Shown here piece by piece: positions 1 through 7,938 of a DNA stretch of 64,000 nt (position 1 is the stretch's first letter; each line of letters starts with the position of its first letter). The stretch is from contig NZ_JRUQ01000041.1 in NCBI RefSeq assembly GCF_000773975.1, positions 62,001-126,000 of the forward strand, read 5' to 3'. The notes below the pieces were generated by a model. It saw nothing but the letters and a program-made list of their open reading frames with translations. It was not told the origin of the DNA and did not search any database. Source of the DNA: Erwinia typographi. Lineage in GTDB: Bacteria > Pseudomonadota > Gammaproteobacteria > Enterobacterales > Enterobacteriaceae. The translations under genes were made by a program, and so were the position numbers.

Positions 1-2
1 CC

Positions 3-743
3 ACTATCAGCCAGCAGATCAAACGGCTGGAAGATCGGATCGGGAAAACGCTGTTCAGACGCTCGACGCGATCGGTTGCTCTGACCGAAGACGGAGTGAT
101 GCTGCTGGACTATGCCCGCTCCATGCTCCAGCTGGCGCAGGATGCCCATCTACGGTTGCTGACAGACAGCCGTCCCGGCCATTTATCCGTTGCAGCCAGT
201 GATGATCTGGCCTGCCACTGGCTCCCTCCGGTATTACGGCGCTATCATCAGTGCAGTAAAAATGTTCGTCTGGAGATCCATGTCGGCATCACTGATGAGC
301 TGCTGAAAGGCGCGGAGTCTGGGGGCTATGATGTGGTTCTCGCCAAATCTCTGGATGAAAATTCAACCGACAAGATCATTGGCGGTGATCAGTTGATCTG
401 GGCAGGCGATCCCTGGTTAATTTCAGACAGTGATAAGCCCGTGCCCCTGGCATTGTTCCCTGATGGGTGCGTGTACCGCCGCGCTGCGCTTAATACGCTA
501 AACAACGCAGGGCGTAAATGGGAGGTCATTGTGACCAGTCCCAGCCTCAACGCTATCCACACAGCGGTAGAATCAGGCATTGCCATTGCGCCGCTCGCTC
601 AATGCTTTGCGGCTGGCCTGAGGGTAGAGAACAACATCAACCTTCCGGCGCTGCCGTTGGTCTGGTTCATTCTGAATGTTGCGCCTTCCGCCGTTCGCAA
701 ACCAGAAGTCATCCGCTTTCTTGATCTCCTTGATAAATCCTGA
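3..743 (+). CDS. LysR-family transcriptional regulator, 5' end outside window
   Basis: The open frame already runs at base 3 and reads TISQQIKRLEDRIGKTLFRR, the recognition helix and wing of a LysR winged helix-turn-helix, so the true start lies upstream of the window. The rest (about residues 80-245 of the visible part) is a periplasmic-binding-protein-like effector domain with the usual alternating strands, e.g. SGIAIAPLAQCF near the end. It is a DNA-binding regulator; the target and inducer cannot be told because the promoter side is missing. It ends convergently with the reductase gene at 806-1426. The truncation is caused by the window border, not by a mutation. Confidence 0.9.
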   Translation, partial: TISQQIKRLEDRIGKTLFRRSTRSVALTEDGVMLLDYARSMLQLAQDAHLRLLTDSRPGHLSVAASDDLACHWLPPVLRRYHQCSKNVRLEIHVGITDELLKGAESGGYDVVLAKSLDENSTDKIIGGDQLIWAGDPWLISDSDKPVPLALFPDGCVYRRAALNTLNNAGRKWEVIVTSPSLNAIHTAVESGIAIAPLAQCFAAGLRVENNINLPALPLVWFILNVAPSAVRKPEVIRFLDLLDKS

Positions 744-805
744 GCGGTGCGGCGGCCACAATAAGCAGTAAAGACAGCCCATTGTGAACCGCCATGCTCG
801 GCAGC

Positions 806-1426
806 TCAGTCGATGGTAGGAAGGACGAACCGTTCATTGAACGTAAGATTGACCCCCACAAGCGGTCCGCCGGTTTGCTGGAGTCGGCCGCCTTCAGCGA
901 GAGAACCCAGATCGAGACTGTAAAAACCGAACTCCTCAATGAGGTTGCTGACCGCCTTTTTGGCGTCGGCATCATCCCCGGACACAAAAAACGCCGTCTT
1001 CCGCTTTGACGCCGAAAAATCTGCAATCCAGGATACTGGAACGGTATTAAATGCCTTAACGACTTTCGCTCCGGGGGCGAGATCGGCAACGATCTCGCTC
1101 GACGTCCGGCCGGTTATGTCACCTAGCGCCAAAGGCTCAATGCTGGCAATGCGGTTGGTTGTATCCACGAGGACCCGGCCTCTCCAGTCGCCTACCGAAA
1201 ACAATGCCGCCTGTACGTGCCACCATTTGACGGCAAGCACCACGAGATCCTGCTCCGCAGCCTCTTTCGCCGTTCCGGCGGTAGCACCAGAGCCCAACTC
1301 CGCTACAAGGCCAGCGAGCGACTCAGGCCCACGCGTGTTGCTAAGGACAACCTGGTGACCGACCAACAGGGCGTGTTTGGCGATCGTTTGGGCGACGGGC
1401 CCGGCACCGATAAAGCCGATTTTCAT
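806..1426 (-). CDS. NADP-dependent F420-reductase-like / NAD(P)-binding oxidoreductase
   Basis: A 206-residue protein beginning MKIGFIGAGPVAQTIAKHAL, a classic Rossmann GxGxxG dinucleotide fold, followed by SNTRGPES and VVLAVKWW strands and the VVKAFNTV motif typical of the F420H2:NADP oxidoreductase-like family (COG2085). Enterobacteria lack F420, so a NAD(P)H-dependent reduction of another substrate is more likely. The start at 1426 was chosen because the motif begins there and an AAGGAA ribosome site precedes it; a longer in-frame extension to 1561 would run through the operators. Divergent from an HxlR regulator, which probably controls it. Confidence 0.8.
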   Translation of the reverse strand: MKIGFIGAGPVAQTIAKHALLVGHQVVLSNTRGPESLAGLVAELGSGATAGTAKEAAEQDLVVLAVKWWHVQAALFSVGDWRGRVLVDTTNRIASIEPLALGDITGRTSSEIVADLAPGAKVVKAFNTVPVSWIADFSASKRKTAFFVSGDDADAKKAVSNLIEEFGFYSLDLGSLAEGGRLQQTGGPLVGVNLTFNERFVLPTID

Positions 1427-1519
1427 GTCAAGTTCCTTACTTATTGAGGACGATCGTTTATGGACTACCGAGGCGGTCCTACGACCGCGCTCAACGTAGA
1501 GGCCATGTTGGGTATTTAG

Positions 1520-1534
1520 CTTGCAAAATGCAAG
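1520..1534. promoter_or_regulatory. Inverted repeat CTTGC-N5-GCAAG, copy 1 (likely HxlR operator)
   Basis: Perfect 5-bp arms with a 5-bp spacer (CTTGCAAAATGCAAG) in the intergenic region between the reductase and the HxlR gene. The second copy at 1552-1566 is 32 bp away centre to centre, about three helical turns. Confidence 0.7.
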
Positions 1535-1551
1535 TGAATGATGAAATTTTA

Positions 1552-1566
1552 CTTGCGACAAGCAAG
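1552..1566. promoter_or_regulatory. Inverted repeat CTTGC-N5-GCAAG, copy 2 (likely HxlR operator)
   Basis: CTTGCGACAAGCAAG, extended by one pair to ACTTGC...GCAAGT. It ends 18 bp before the HxlR start codon, a position that fits autoregulation; HxlR-type regulators often bind paired sites between divergent genes. Confidence 0.7.
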
Positions 1567-1584
1567 TTATGTTAAGATCTGGCT

Positions 1585-2037
1585 ATGAAGACGACATGTA
1601 AAAAAGACCTTCGGTCCCACTGCGCAGTGAACTACGGCGTGGAGATCTTCGGCGACCGGTGGTCGCTCTTGATCATTCGCGACATTGTTTTTGATGGCAA
1701 AAAGACCTATGGCGAGTTCCTGAAATCGGAAGAGGGGATTGCAACCAATGTCCTTGCGTCCCGCCTTGCCTCTCTTGAGGAGCAGGGCATTCTCTCGAAA
1801 ACGCCCAGCCCCAACGACAGGCGTAAGGATCTCTACAGTCTGACCGATAAGGGCCTGGACCTCATTCCTGTCATGCTTAGCATTATCCTGTGGAGCGCGA
1901 AGCATGATTCGCAGTCGTACGTGCGGCACAGTCAGGAATTCGTTGCCCGATTAAGTCAAAGCCCCGTGCAGGTTAGCGAAGAGGTGAAGGCGCTGATCCG
2001 CAATGGCGGATGTCTCTTTCCTGAGAGCAGGGAATAA
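1585..2037 (+). CDS. HxlR-family winged-helix transcriptional regulator
   Basis: A 150-residue protein with the HxlR signature: an N-terminal cysteine-containing segment, then GDRWSLLIIRDIVFDGKKTYGEF and IATNVLASRLASLEEQGIL, the winged helix, and RKDLYSLTDKGLDLIPV forming the wing and the dimer helix. HxlR proteins are small dimeric sensors of oxidants, electrophiles or quinones and usually regulate an adjacent divergent oxidoreductase, as found here. Two inverted repeats in the 158-bp spacer are likely its binding sites. Two cysteines near the N terminus (C5, C13) could be redox sensing, but this is inference. Confidence 0.9.
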   Translation: MKTTCKKDLRSHCAVNYGVEIFGDRWSLLIIRDIVFDGKKTYGEFLKSEEGIATNVLASRLASLEEQGILSKTPSPNDRRKDLYSLTDKGLDLIPVMLSIILWSAKHDSQSYVRHSQEFVARLSQSPVQVSEEVKALIRNGGCLFPESRE

Positions 2038-2206
2038 TCAGGACTTTCGCTCCTCCGCAACGCTCAAGCTGTTCGTGAAGCGCCTCACAAATCTCTCCAA
2101 ACAGACGTGTCGCCACCGGTAAAAAGAACCCATTTTTATTCAAAAGGTTGCACGTAACTTTCCGCACTGCACATTTTTTATTCCGTGATCCTGCCCGACA
2201 AAACGC

Positions 2207-2224
2207 AATAAAAACGTTTTTATT
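2207..2224. promoter_or_regulatory. 18-bp palindrome with AAAAACGTTTTT core, operator 1 of the ThDP/Dha operon
   Basis: AATAAAAACGTTTTTATT is a perfect palindrome with a central CG, the form expected for a LacI-family operator. It lies about 120 bp before the first gene of the 2336-9309 operon; the same core occurs at 2224-2237 and in front of the lacI-type gene at 9447. Confidence 0.75.
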
Positions 2225-2237
2225 AAAAACGTTTTTA
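2224..2237. promoter_or_regulatory. 14-bp palindrome TAAAAACGTTTTTA, operator 2
   Basis: It repeats the core of the neighbouring site, 15 bp away centre to centre, so two dimers would sit about 1.5 turns apart. Together the pair marks the region of the operon promoter. Confidence 0.75.
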
Positions 2238-2335
2238 TGTGAGAGTGACTATAAGTTAATCATTGGTTAACAGGTTGTTGTATTCGGCCGGAACAGCGGC
2301 GAAAAAGCCGCCTTTAAAACACTATGGGAGACATC

Positions 2336-4063
2336 ATGAGTGCTGAACAAAGCAAGCAACAGGGGAAATCTGGGGCGCATATCGTCGCTGCTGCCCTGAA
2401 ACGTCACGGGGTTGAGGTTATTTTCGGGCAAAGCATTCCGGCCGCCCTGTTTCTGGCTACCCCGCAGTACGGAATTCGTCAGATCGGCTATCGCGCTGAA
2501 AATGCGGGCAGCTATATGGCCGACGCTTATGCCCGTCTCTCGCATAAGCCCGGCGTGGTTACCGCGCAAAATGGTCCGGCGGCAACACTGTTGGTCGCCG
2601 GACTGGCTGAAAGTTTTAAAGCCTCGGTGCCAGTGGTCGCTATCGTTCAGGACGTGCATCGCCAGATGGTCGATAAAAACGCCTTCCAGGAACTTGACCA
2701 CCTGGAACTCTTTAAGGGCGTCGCAAAATGGACCAAACGCGTCAGCGAAATCGACCGGCTTGAAGATTACGTTGATATGGCCTTTACCGCAGCCACCTCA
2801 GGCCGGGCTGGGCCGGCAGTGCTGATTATCCCTATCGATCTGTTTAATGAACAGGCTACCGGGGCGTCAGGTAAGCGCACGGCGTCACTCGGTCACTTTC
2901 CGCTGGATCGCAGCGTTGCGGCCCCGGACGCTGTCAATGAGGCGGCAAAACTGCTGGCTACCGCCCGCGCGCCGCTGGTTATCGCTGGCGGTGGCGTTCA
3001 TCTCTCTGACGCTTCCGCCGCGCTGGCGGATTTACAGGAGCGCGGCAGCCTGGCGGTGGCGACGACGGCGATGGGCAAAGGGAGCGTGGATGAAACGCAT
3101 CCACTCTCCGTCGGGGTGGTTGGCTACTTCATGGGCGAGCGCGGTCGCACACGTTATCTGCGCGAGCTGGTCACCGAGGCGGATGTCATCCTGATGATCG
3201 GCAACCGCACCAATCAGAACGGCACTGACAGCTGGACGCTCTATCCAGAGAACGCCCGCTACATCCATCTGGATATCGACGGTCAGGAAGTGGGGCGTAA
3301 TTACGACGCGCTGCGACTGGTTGGCGACGCCCGCCTGACGCTGGAGGCGCTCAGCGCGGCCCTGCAAAAACACGACCTCAGCAAGCGTACTCAGCAGCGT
3401 GCTGAACTGAGTAAACGCATTGCGGCCGGACACGAGCGCTGGCAGGCGGAAGTCAGTAACACCTTGAATCTGGACGCTTCGCCCCTGCGCCCTGAGCGCC
3501 TGATGCGCGATCTCGACAGCGTGCTGACGTCGGAAACCGTCGTCGTAGCGGATGCCAGCTACTCCTCGGTGTGGGTCGCCAACTTCCTGACCTCACGGGC
3601 CGTCGGCAGCCGCTTTGTGACGCCGCGCGGTCTGGCAGGGCTTGGCTGGGGCTTCCCCTATGCGCTGGGCGCTAAAGTAGCCTGCCCGGAAGCGCCGGTA
3701 TTTGCGCTGGTTGGGGACGGAGGATTTGCTCATGTCTGGTCAGAGCTGGAAACCGCGCGCCGTATGGGGATCAACGTGGTGCTGGTGGTGCTTAACAATC
3801 AGATCCTCGGTTATGAAAAACATGCGGAAAAAGCGTTGTTCGGCGGCTACACCGACGCCTGCGATTTTGCTGCGGTAGATCATGCCGCCGTGGCGCGAGC
3901 CTGCGGGTGTGAAGGGGTTCGTATCGACAAGGCCGCCGATTTCCTGCCGGCGCTGAAAGCCGCTTTTGCCGCCAGCACCACCACGGTGATTGACGTGGTG
4001 ACCGATGAACGCGCTTACCCGCCGATCACCCTGTTCGAAAACAAAGACGGACTGAATTACTAA
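2336..4063 (+). CDS. Thiamine-diphosphate-dependent enzyme, acetolactate-synthase-like
   Basis: A 575-residue protein with the three-domain layout of ThDP enzymes (PYR about 12-180, middle domain about 200-330, PP about 375-560). The cofactor-activating glutamate is seen in YRAENAGSYMADAYARL (E55), and the ThDP/Mg motif as VGDGGFAHVWSELE through LVVLNNQ about 25 residues on. Relatives include acetolactate synthase, glyoxylate carboligase, sulfoacetaldehyde acetyltransferase and oxalyl-CoA decarboxylase; the exact reaction cannot be read from sequence. The start at 2336 was preferred over 2324 because GGGAG lies 5 bp before it. First gene of an operon with a split DhaK/DhaL kinase, a CaiB-type CoA-transferase and a MaoC hydratase, so it probably acts in a catabolic route, not in valine synthesis. 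Confidence 0.85.
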   Translation: MSAEQSKQQGKSGAHIVAAALKRHGVEVIFGQSIPAALFLATPQYGIRQIGYRAENAGSYMADAYARLSHKPGVVTAQNGPAATLLVAGLAESFKASVPVVAIVQDVHRQMVDKNAFQELDHLELFKGVAKWTKRVSEIDRLEDYVDMAFTAATSGRAGPAVLIIPIDLFNEQATGASGKRTASLGHFPLDRSVAAPDAVNEAAKLLATARAPLVIAGGGVHLSDASAALADLQERGSLAVATTAMGKGSVDETHPLSVGVVGYFMGERGRTRYLRELVTEADVILMIGNRTNQNGTDSWTLYPENARYIHLDIDGQEVGRNYDALRLVGDARLTLEALSAALQKHDLSKRTQQRAELSKRIAAGHERWQAEVSNTLNLDASPLRPERLMRDLDSVLTSETVVVADASYSSVWVANFLTSRAVGSRFVTPRGLAGLGWGFPYALGAKVACPEAPVFALVGDGGFAHVWSELETARRMGINVVLVVLNNQILGYEKHAEKALFGGYTDACDFAAVDHAAVARACGCEGVRIDKAADFLPALKAAFAASTTTVIDVVTDERAYPPITLFENKDGLNY

Positions 4064-4080
4064 ATCACCGGGAGAAAATG

Positions 4081-5085
4081 ATGAAAAAAATCCTTAACAA
4101 CCCGGAAAACTACGCTGATGAAGCGCTGGAAGGCATGTGCCTGGCCTTTCCTCATCTGTACGCGCAGTCGGGCGAAGCGGGTCGGGTAATCACGCGCGCC
4201 ACGCCAGCTAACAGCAAACCGGGGATCGTTTCCGGTGGAGGCAGCGGGCACCTGCCGACCTTTGCCGGTTACGTCGGCACGGGCTTGCTGGACGCCTGCG
4301 CCGTTGGCAACGTGTTCGCCGGGCCTGCGGTCATGGATTGTATGGACGCGATACGCGCGGCCAACACCGGGAAAGGCGTGCTGCTGCTGTTTGGCAATTA
4401 CGGCGGCGACAAAATGAATTTCGCCATGGCGAGCGAAATGCTGGAAGCGGAAGGGATTGCAACCCGCACCGTGCTGGCCTGTGATGATGTAGGCTCCGCC
4501 CGGCGCGACGAGCGCCAGAAACGGCGCGGGGTCGCCGGGCTGATTTACGCCTACAAAATCGCAGGCGCAAAAGCGGAACAGCCGGACGCTACGCTGGATC
4601 AGGTAGCGGAGATTGCTCAACGCGCGCTGGATAACACCGTCACTATCGGTGTGGCGCTGCTGCCCTGCACCGTGCCGGAGGCGGGAAAACCCACCTTCAC
4701 CCTGGCCGATAACGAAATGGAGTTTGGCATGGGTATCCACGGCGAGCCGGGTATTCATCGCGGGCCGTTGCTGGCAGCCGATACGCTTGCCGACGAGATG
4801 CTCAACACGCTGCTGCAAGACGGCGATATTCGGGCTGGCGATCGCGTTGCGGTGATGCTGAACTCCCTGGGCGCCACGCCGCTGGAGGAACTGTTTATCC
4901 TCTGGCGTCAGGTTCGGGCTGGATTGCTCGGTCATAACATCAGCGTTAGCCCGCCGCAAATCGGACGTTATGCCACGTCAATGGAAATGGCGGGCGCCTC
5001 GCTGACCCTGCTGAAACTGGACGATGAACTGGAATCTTTACTGAACGCCCCGGTCGCTTCCCCCTGGTGGAGTAATGCGTCATGA
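4081..5085 (+). CDS. Dihydroxyacetone kinase-type subunit DhaK
   Basis: About 334 residues, matching DhaK (356 in E. coli). It has the substrate-binding motif [16 protein letters not shown], the NYGGDKMNF segment whose Asp contacts the ketose hydroxyl, and GMGIHGEPG with the histidine (about H220) that binds dihydroxyacetone covalently as a hemiaminal. Such proteins hold small ketoses or ketoacids for phosphorylation. The start at 4081 was preferred because GGGAG sits 6-7 bp before it; ATG 4078 is also possible. It sits 14 bp after the ThDP gene and overlaps dhaL by 4 bp. No phosphotransfer DhaM is present, so with DhaL it probably uses ATP. The substrate may be another ketose such as an erythrulose or an oxo-acid sugar. 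Confidence 0.85.
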   Translation: MKKILNNPENYADEALEGMCLAFPHLYAQSGEAGRVITRATPANSKPGIVSGGGSGHLPTFAGYVGTGLLDACAVGNVFAGPAVMDCMDAIRAANTGKGVLLLFGNYGGDKMNFAMASEMLEAEGIATRTVLACDDVGSARRDERQKRRGVAGLIYAYKIAGAKAEQPDATLDQVAEIAQRALDNTVTIGVALLPCTVPEAGKPTFTLADNEMEFGMGIHGEPGIHRGPLLAADTLADEMLNTLLQDGDIRAGDRVAVMLNSLGATPLEELFILWRQVRAGLLGHNISVSPPQIGRYATSMEMAGASLTLLKLDDELESLLNAPVASPWWSNAS

Positions 5086-5711
5086 GCCTGAACGCAGAAC
5101 AACTGTGCGCCGTGCTGCTGCGCTGCTGTAGTCGGGCAAAAGCCGCAGCGGAAGAATTGAACCGGCTCGACGGTCAGCTGGGCGATGGCGATTTAGGTGC
5201 CACGCTGGAAAAGTGCGCTCGCCTGACCGAAGCCTCGCTGGCTACCGTGCCGCAGGATATTTCCGCCGTGTTTCAGGCGGCATCAATGGCTTGCGTCCGC
5301 GCCTCTGGCTCCAGTTTCGGGACCTTGCTGGGCGTCGCGTTGCTGACTGCGGCAAAGCAGAGCTCATCAGCGAAAACCCTCGAACCCCAGGCGATTCCAG
5401 CGATGCTGGAAGCCGTGCTGGCCGCGCTGATGGCGCGGGGCGGCGCCAGCCTCGGCGATAAAACCGTACTCGATGCTATCGATGCCTTAATCCAGGCGCT
5501 GAAAACGCAGCCGCCGGAAAGCTGGCCGACCGTAGCGCCGCAGGCGGTGGGCGCGGCGCTGGAAAGCTGGCGTCAGCAACCCAACAAAATAGGACGGGCG
5601 CGTATGTTCGCCGAACGCTCGGTTGGTCTGGACGACCCCGGCATGGTGGCTTTCGCCCATTTGGTCGATGCCGCTGTCGGCCGCACCACACATTCACCGG
5701 AGGTACTGTGA
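5082..5711 (+). CDS. Dihydroxyacetone kinase-type nucleotide subunit DhaL
   Basis: A 209-residue all-helical DhaL protein. The Mg-ADP/ATP aspartates are visible in LDGQLGDGDLGATLEK (E. coli DhaL has D-x4-GDADHG; here the His after the last Asp is Leu). SGSSFGTLLG corresponds to the SGPLFG phosphate loop, and GASLGDKTVLDAID and RARMFAERSVGLDDPG match the C-terminal motifs. It phosphorylates the ketose held by DhaK. ATGA overlaps join it to dhaK upstream and to the CaiB gene downstream, so the three are translationally coupled. Confidence 0.85.
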   Translation: MSLNAEQLCAVLLRCCSRAKAAAEELNRLDGQLGDGDLGATLEKCARLTEASLATVPQDISAVFQAASMACVRASGSSFGTLLGVALLTAAKQSSSAKTLEPQAIPAMLEAVLAALMARGGASLGDKTVLDAIDALIQALKTQPPESWPTVAPQAVGAALESWRQQPNKIGRARMFAERSVGLDDPGMVAFAHLVDAAVGRTTHSPEVL

Positions 5712-6883
5712 TGACCGGTTCACTGGAAGGATTAAAAGTCCTCGACTTATCGCGCTTTATCGCCGGGCCGCTGTGCGCGATGCAGCTGGCTGATATGGGC
5801 GCTGACGTGGTGAAAGTCGAGCGTACAGGTAAGGGTGAGGATACCCGTCAGAACAAACCGCAGCTGAACGATCAAAGCCTCTACTTTCTTTCGTTCAATC
5901 GCAACAAGCGTAGCCTTGAGCTCGACTTCCGTTCCGCGGAGGGCCAGGCGCAGCTCCGTCAGCTGATTAGTAAGGCAGATGTGCTGATCGAAAATTTCCG
6001 CCCCGGCACGATGGAAAAAATGGGCTGCGGCTGGGAAACGCTTCATCAGCTTAATCCCCGGCTGATTATGGTGCGGATTTCAGGATTTGGTCAGAGCGGT
6101 CCGCTATCGCAGCGCCCCTGCTTCGATGCGATCGCGCAGGCGATGAGCGGCATTATGAGCATCTCTGGTCAGCAGGATGGACCGCCGACCATGGCGGGCA
6201 CGTTTATGGTCGATTACGCCTCGGCGCTGTACGCCACCATTGGCACGCTGGGGGCGCTGAACGTGCGTCATGCCACCGGGCGTGGTCAACTGGTGGAAGC
6301 CTCGCTGCTGGAAAGCGCGGTCAGTATGCTGATCTCCGCTATTCCTGAGCAGGCGCAGCTGGGGCGCACCATGAGCCGCGTCGGCAACCTCGATCGCTTT
6401 TCTGCGCCGGTTAATAGCTATCAGACTGCCGATCGGCGCTGGGTCTACCTTTCAGCAGGCACTGACGCGCTGTTTTCACGCCTGATCGAGGCGATGGGGC
6501 GTCAGGATCTGATGGAGGATGCCCGCTTCAATAATTATCACCAGCGTCTGGCAAACAATAGCGGCATTGACGCGATAGTGGCTGACTGGGTGCGTTCGCT
6601 GCCCGCTGATGAAGTGGTGATGCTGATGGACAAAGCGGGCGTCCCTTGCTCGGCGGTCGCCACCATCGACGAAGTATTACAGAACCCGCAGCTGAAGGCG
6701 CGCAACCAACTGGTGGATATCGAACATCCCACCGCAGGCACGTATACCACTCACGGCGTGACGGTTTCACTCTCCGATACCCCGGGCTCGATTCGTCGCG
6801 CACCGCCGGTGCTGGGCGCGCATACCGATGAAGTATTGGCCGAGTGGGGCATTAAGAAAGGAGAACAGCATGGCTCGCATTAA
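5711..6883 (+). CDS. CaiB/BaiF-family (class III) CoA-transferase
   Basis: A 390-residue protein with the family's N-terminal LEGLKVLDLSRFIAGPLCAM and the ADVLIENFRPGTMEKMG motif. The catalytic aspartate that forms the acyl anhydride is seen in TFMVDYASALYA (about D168, matching D169 of formyl-CoA transferase). It moves CoA between carboxylic acids and so would activate the pathway acid. Start 5711 (ATG) was chosen over the GTG at 5708 because GGAGGT lies 6 bp upstream. It overlaps dhaL by one base and the next gene by 14 bp, showing a tightly packed operon. The acid substrate is unknown. Confidence 0.88.
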   Translation: MTGSLEGLKVLDLSRFIAGPLCAMQLADMGADVVKVERTGKGEDTRQNKPQLNDQSLYFLSFNRNKRSLELDFRSAEGQAQLRQLISKADVLIENFRPGTMEKMGCGWETLHQLNPRLIMVRISGFGQSGPLSQRPCFDAIAQAMSGIMSISGQQDGPPTMAGTFMVDYASALYATIGTLGALNVRHATGRGQLVEASLLESAVSMLISAIPEQAQLGRTMSRVGNLDRFSAPVNSYQTADRRWVYLSAGTDALFSRLIEAMGRQDLMEDARFNNYHQRLANNSGIDAIVADWVRSLPADEVVMLMDKAGVPCSAVATIDEVLQNPQLKARNQLVDIEHPTAGTYTTHGVTVSLSDTPGSIRRAPPVLGAHTDEVLAEWGIKKGEQHGSH

Positions 6884-7799
6884 TCCTGAACTGCGTGAAC
6901 CTACCTATGAAAATGTGGTGGTCGATGAGCTAATCGGTCCGCTGCGGGTCGATGCGGATGAAGCATACCGCCGCCGCGCCTGCTTTGCCCTCGATGATTA
7001 CGGCCCGGAATATGTCGGCACGCAGGCACCCTGGGTGCCTGCGCCGATGCTGGGACGCGACCTGGTAGCGCTGTTTTGCAGCGTTTACGATCCCAGCCGC
7101 ACCGTTGGGCTGCATCAGAAGGAAGAGATCTGGTTTATCAATCCGGTGCCGCTTAATGCCCGTCTCAGCTACACCGGCAGGTATACCGATAAATATATGA
7201 AGCGTGGCAAAGGCTACACGGTTTTTGATACCGAAGCGCGCGACGCCGACAGCGGCAAGGCGTATGTACGCCAGATCAGCACTGAGATCATGCGTATTCC
7301 TGACGATATCCAGCTTGGCACCGGCAACGCCGCGAAAACGCCACTGGCGGGGCATATCGATCCCGTGTGGCCTGAGGATGTCGCGCCGCTAAGACAGGCC
7401 CGGCTGGATATGACGCCAGGCACGCCGGTGCAGCCGTTACAGAAACGGCCTGAGCAGGGGCAGATGACGGTGTTCTCGGGCGGCAACACCCAGTGGTACA
7501 ACATTCACACCGATATCGAAGTGGCGCTAAAAGCCGGATTCCGTGACACCCTGGCGCAGGGAATGATGGAAACCTGCTGGATTGCCGAAATGCTGGCGAG
7601 CTTCGCCGGTCCCAGCTGGCACACCTCCGGCTGGATAAAAATGGCCTATATCAGGCCGGTTTACCGTAACGACACCATTACCTGTAAAGCGGTGATCGAT
7701 GAGATGCAGCAAGACGTGGTGAAGTTTCATGTCTGGGCGGAGAACCAGCATGGGGAACGCACCGCGGTCGGTTGGGCAAGCTGCAGAATACAACTTTAA
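6870..7799 (+). CDS. MaoC-like double hot-dog acyl-CoA hydratase/dehydratase
   Basis: A 309-residue protein. The N-terminal half looks like the non-catalytic hot-dog (FAS1-type dehydratase N domain). The C-terminal half holds VFSGGNTQWYNIHTD (about residues 200-215), a variant of the hydratase-2 motif in which Asp and His (here N...H213-T-D) flank the active site, followed by GFRDTLAQGMM. Proteins of this type add or remove water from enoyl-CoA esters, which fits the upstream CoA-transferase. Start 6870 has AAAGGAGA in front; the longer frame to 6828 lies inside the CaiB gene. Last enzyme gene before the transporter. Confidence 0.75.
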   Translation: MARINPELREPTYENVVVDELIGPLRVDADEAYRRRACFALDDYGPEYVGTQAPWVPAPMLGRDLVALFCSVYDPSRTVGLHQKEEIWFINPVPLNARLSYTGRYTDKYMKRGKGYTVFDTEARDADSGKAYVRQISTEIMRIPDDIQLGTGNAAKTPLAGHIDPVWPEDVAPLRQARLDMTPGTPVQPLQKRPEQGQMTVFSGGNTQWYNIHTDIEVALKAGFRDTLAQGMMETCWIAEMLASFAGPSWHTSGWIKMAYIRPVYRNDTITCKAVIDEMQQDVVKFHVWAENQHGERTAVGWASCRIQL

Positions 7800-7938
7800 T
7801 ACGCACCTCTTTTTAACTCAGGCCTGCTTCCGGCTGTAACAGGTCTTTTTACCTCACTACAAAACCACGCACCCAGGGGCGAGCGGGCTTTCGCTCACCC
7901 CAAAGGTACCCTACAAGCCAACTGCCAGGGGAAATACA

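Noticed and set aside
1-743. LysR gene as a truncated pseudogene
   Set aside because: The missing N terminus is due to the window border; the visible frame is intact.
1426-1561. Longer start of the reductase gene
   Set aside because: It would place coding sequence over the paired operator-like repeats, and the Rossmann motif starts at 1426 with a good ribosome site.
4060-4959. 299-residue minus-strand frame inside dhaK
   Set aside because: Shadow of the dhaK gene; no ribosome site or family similarity.
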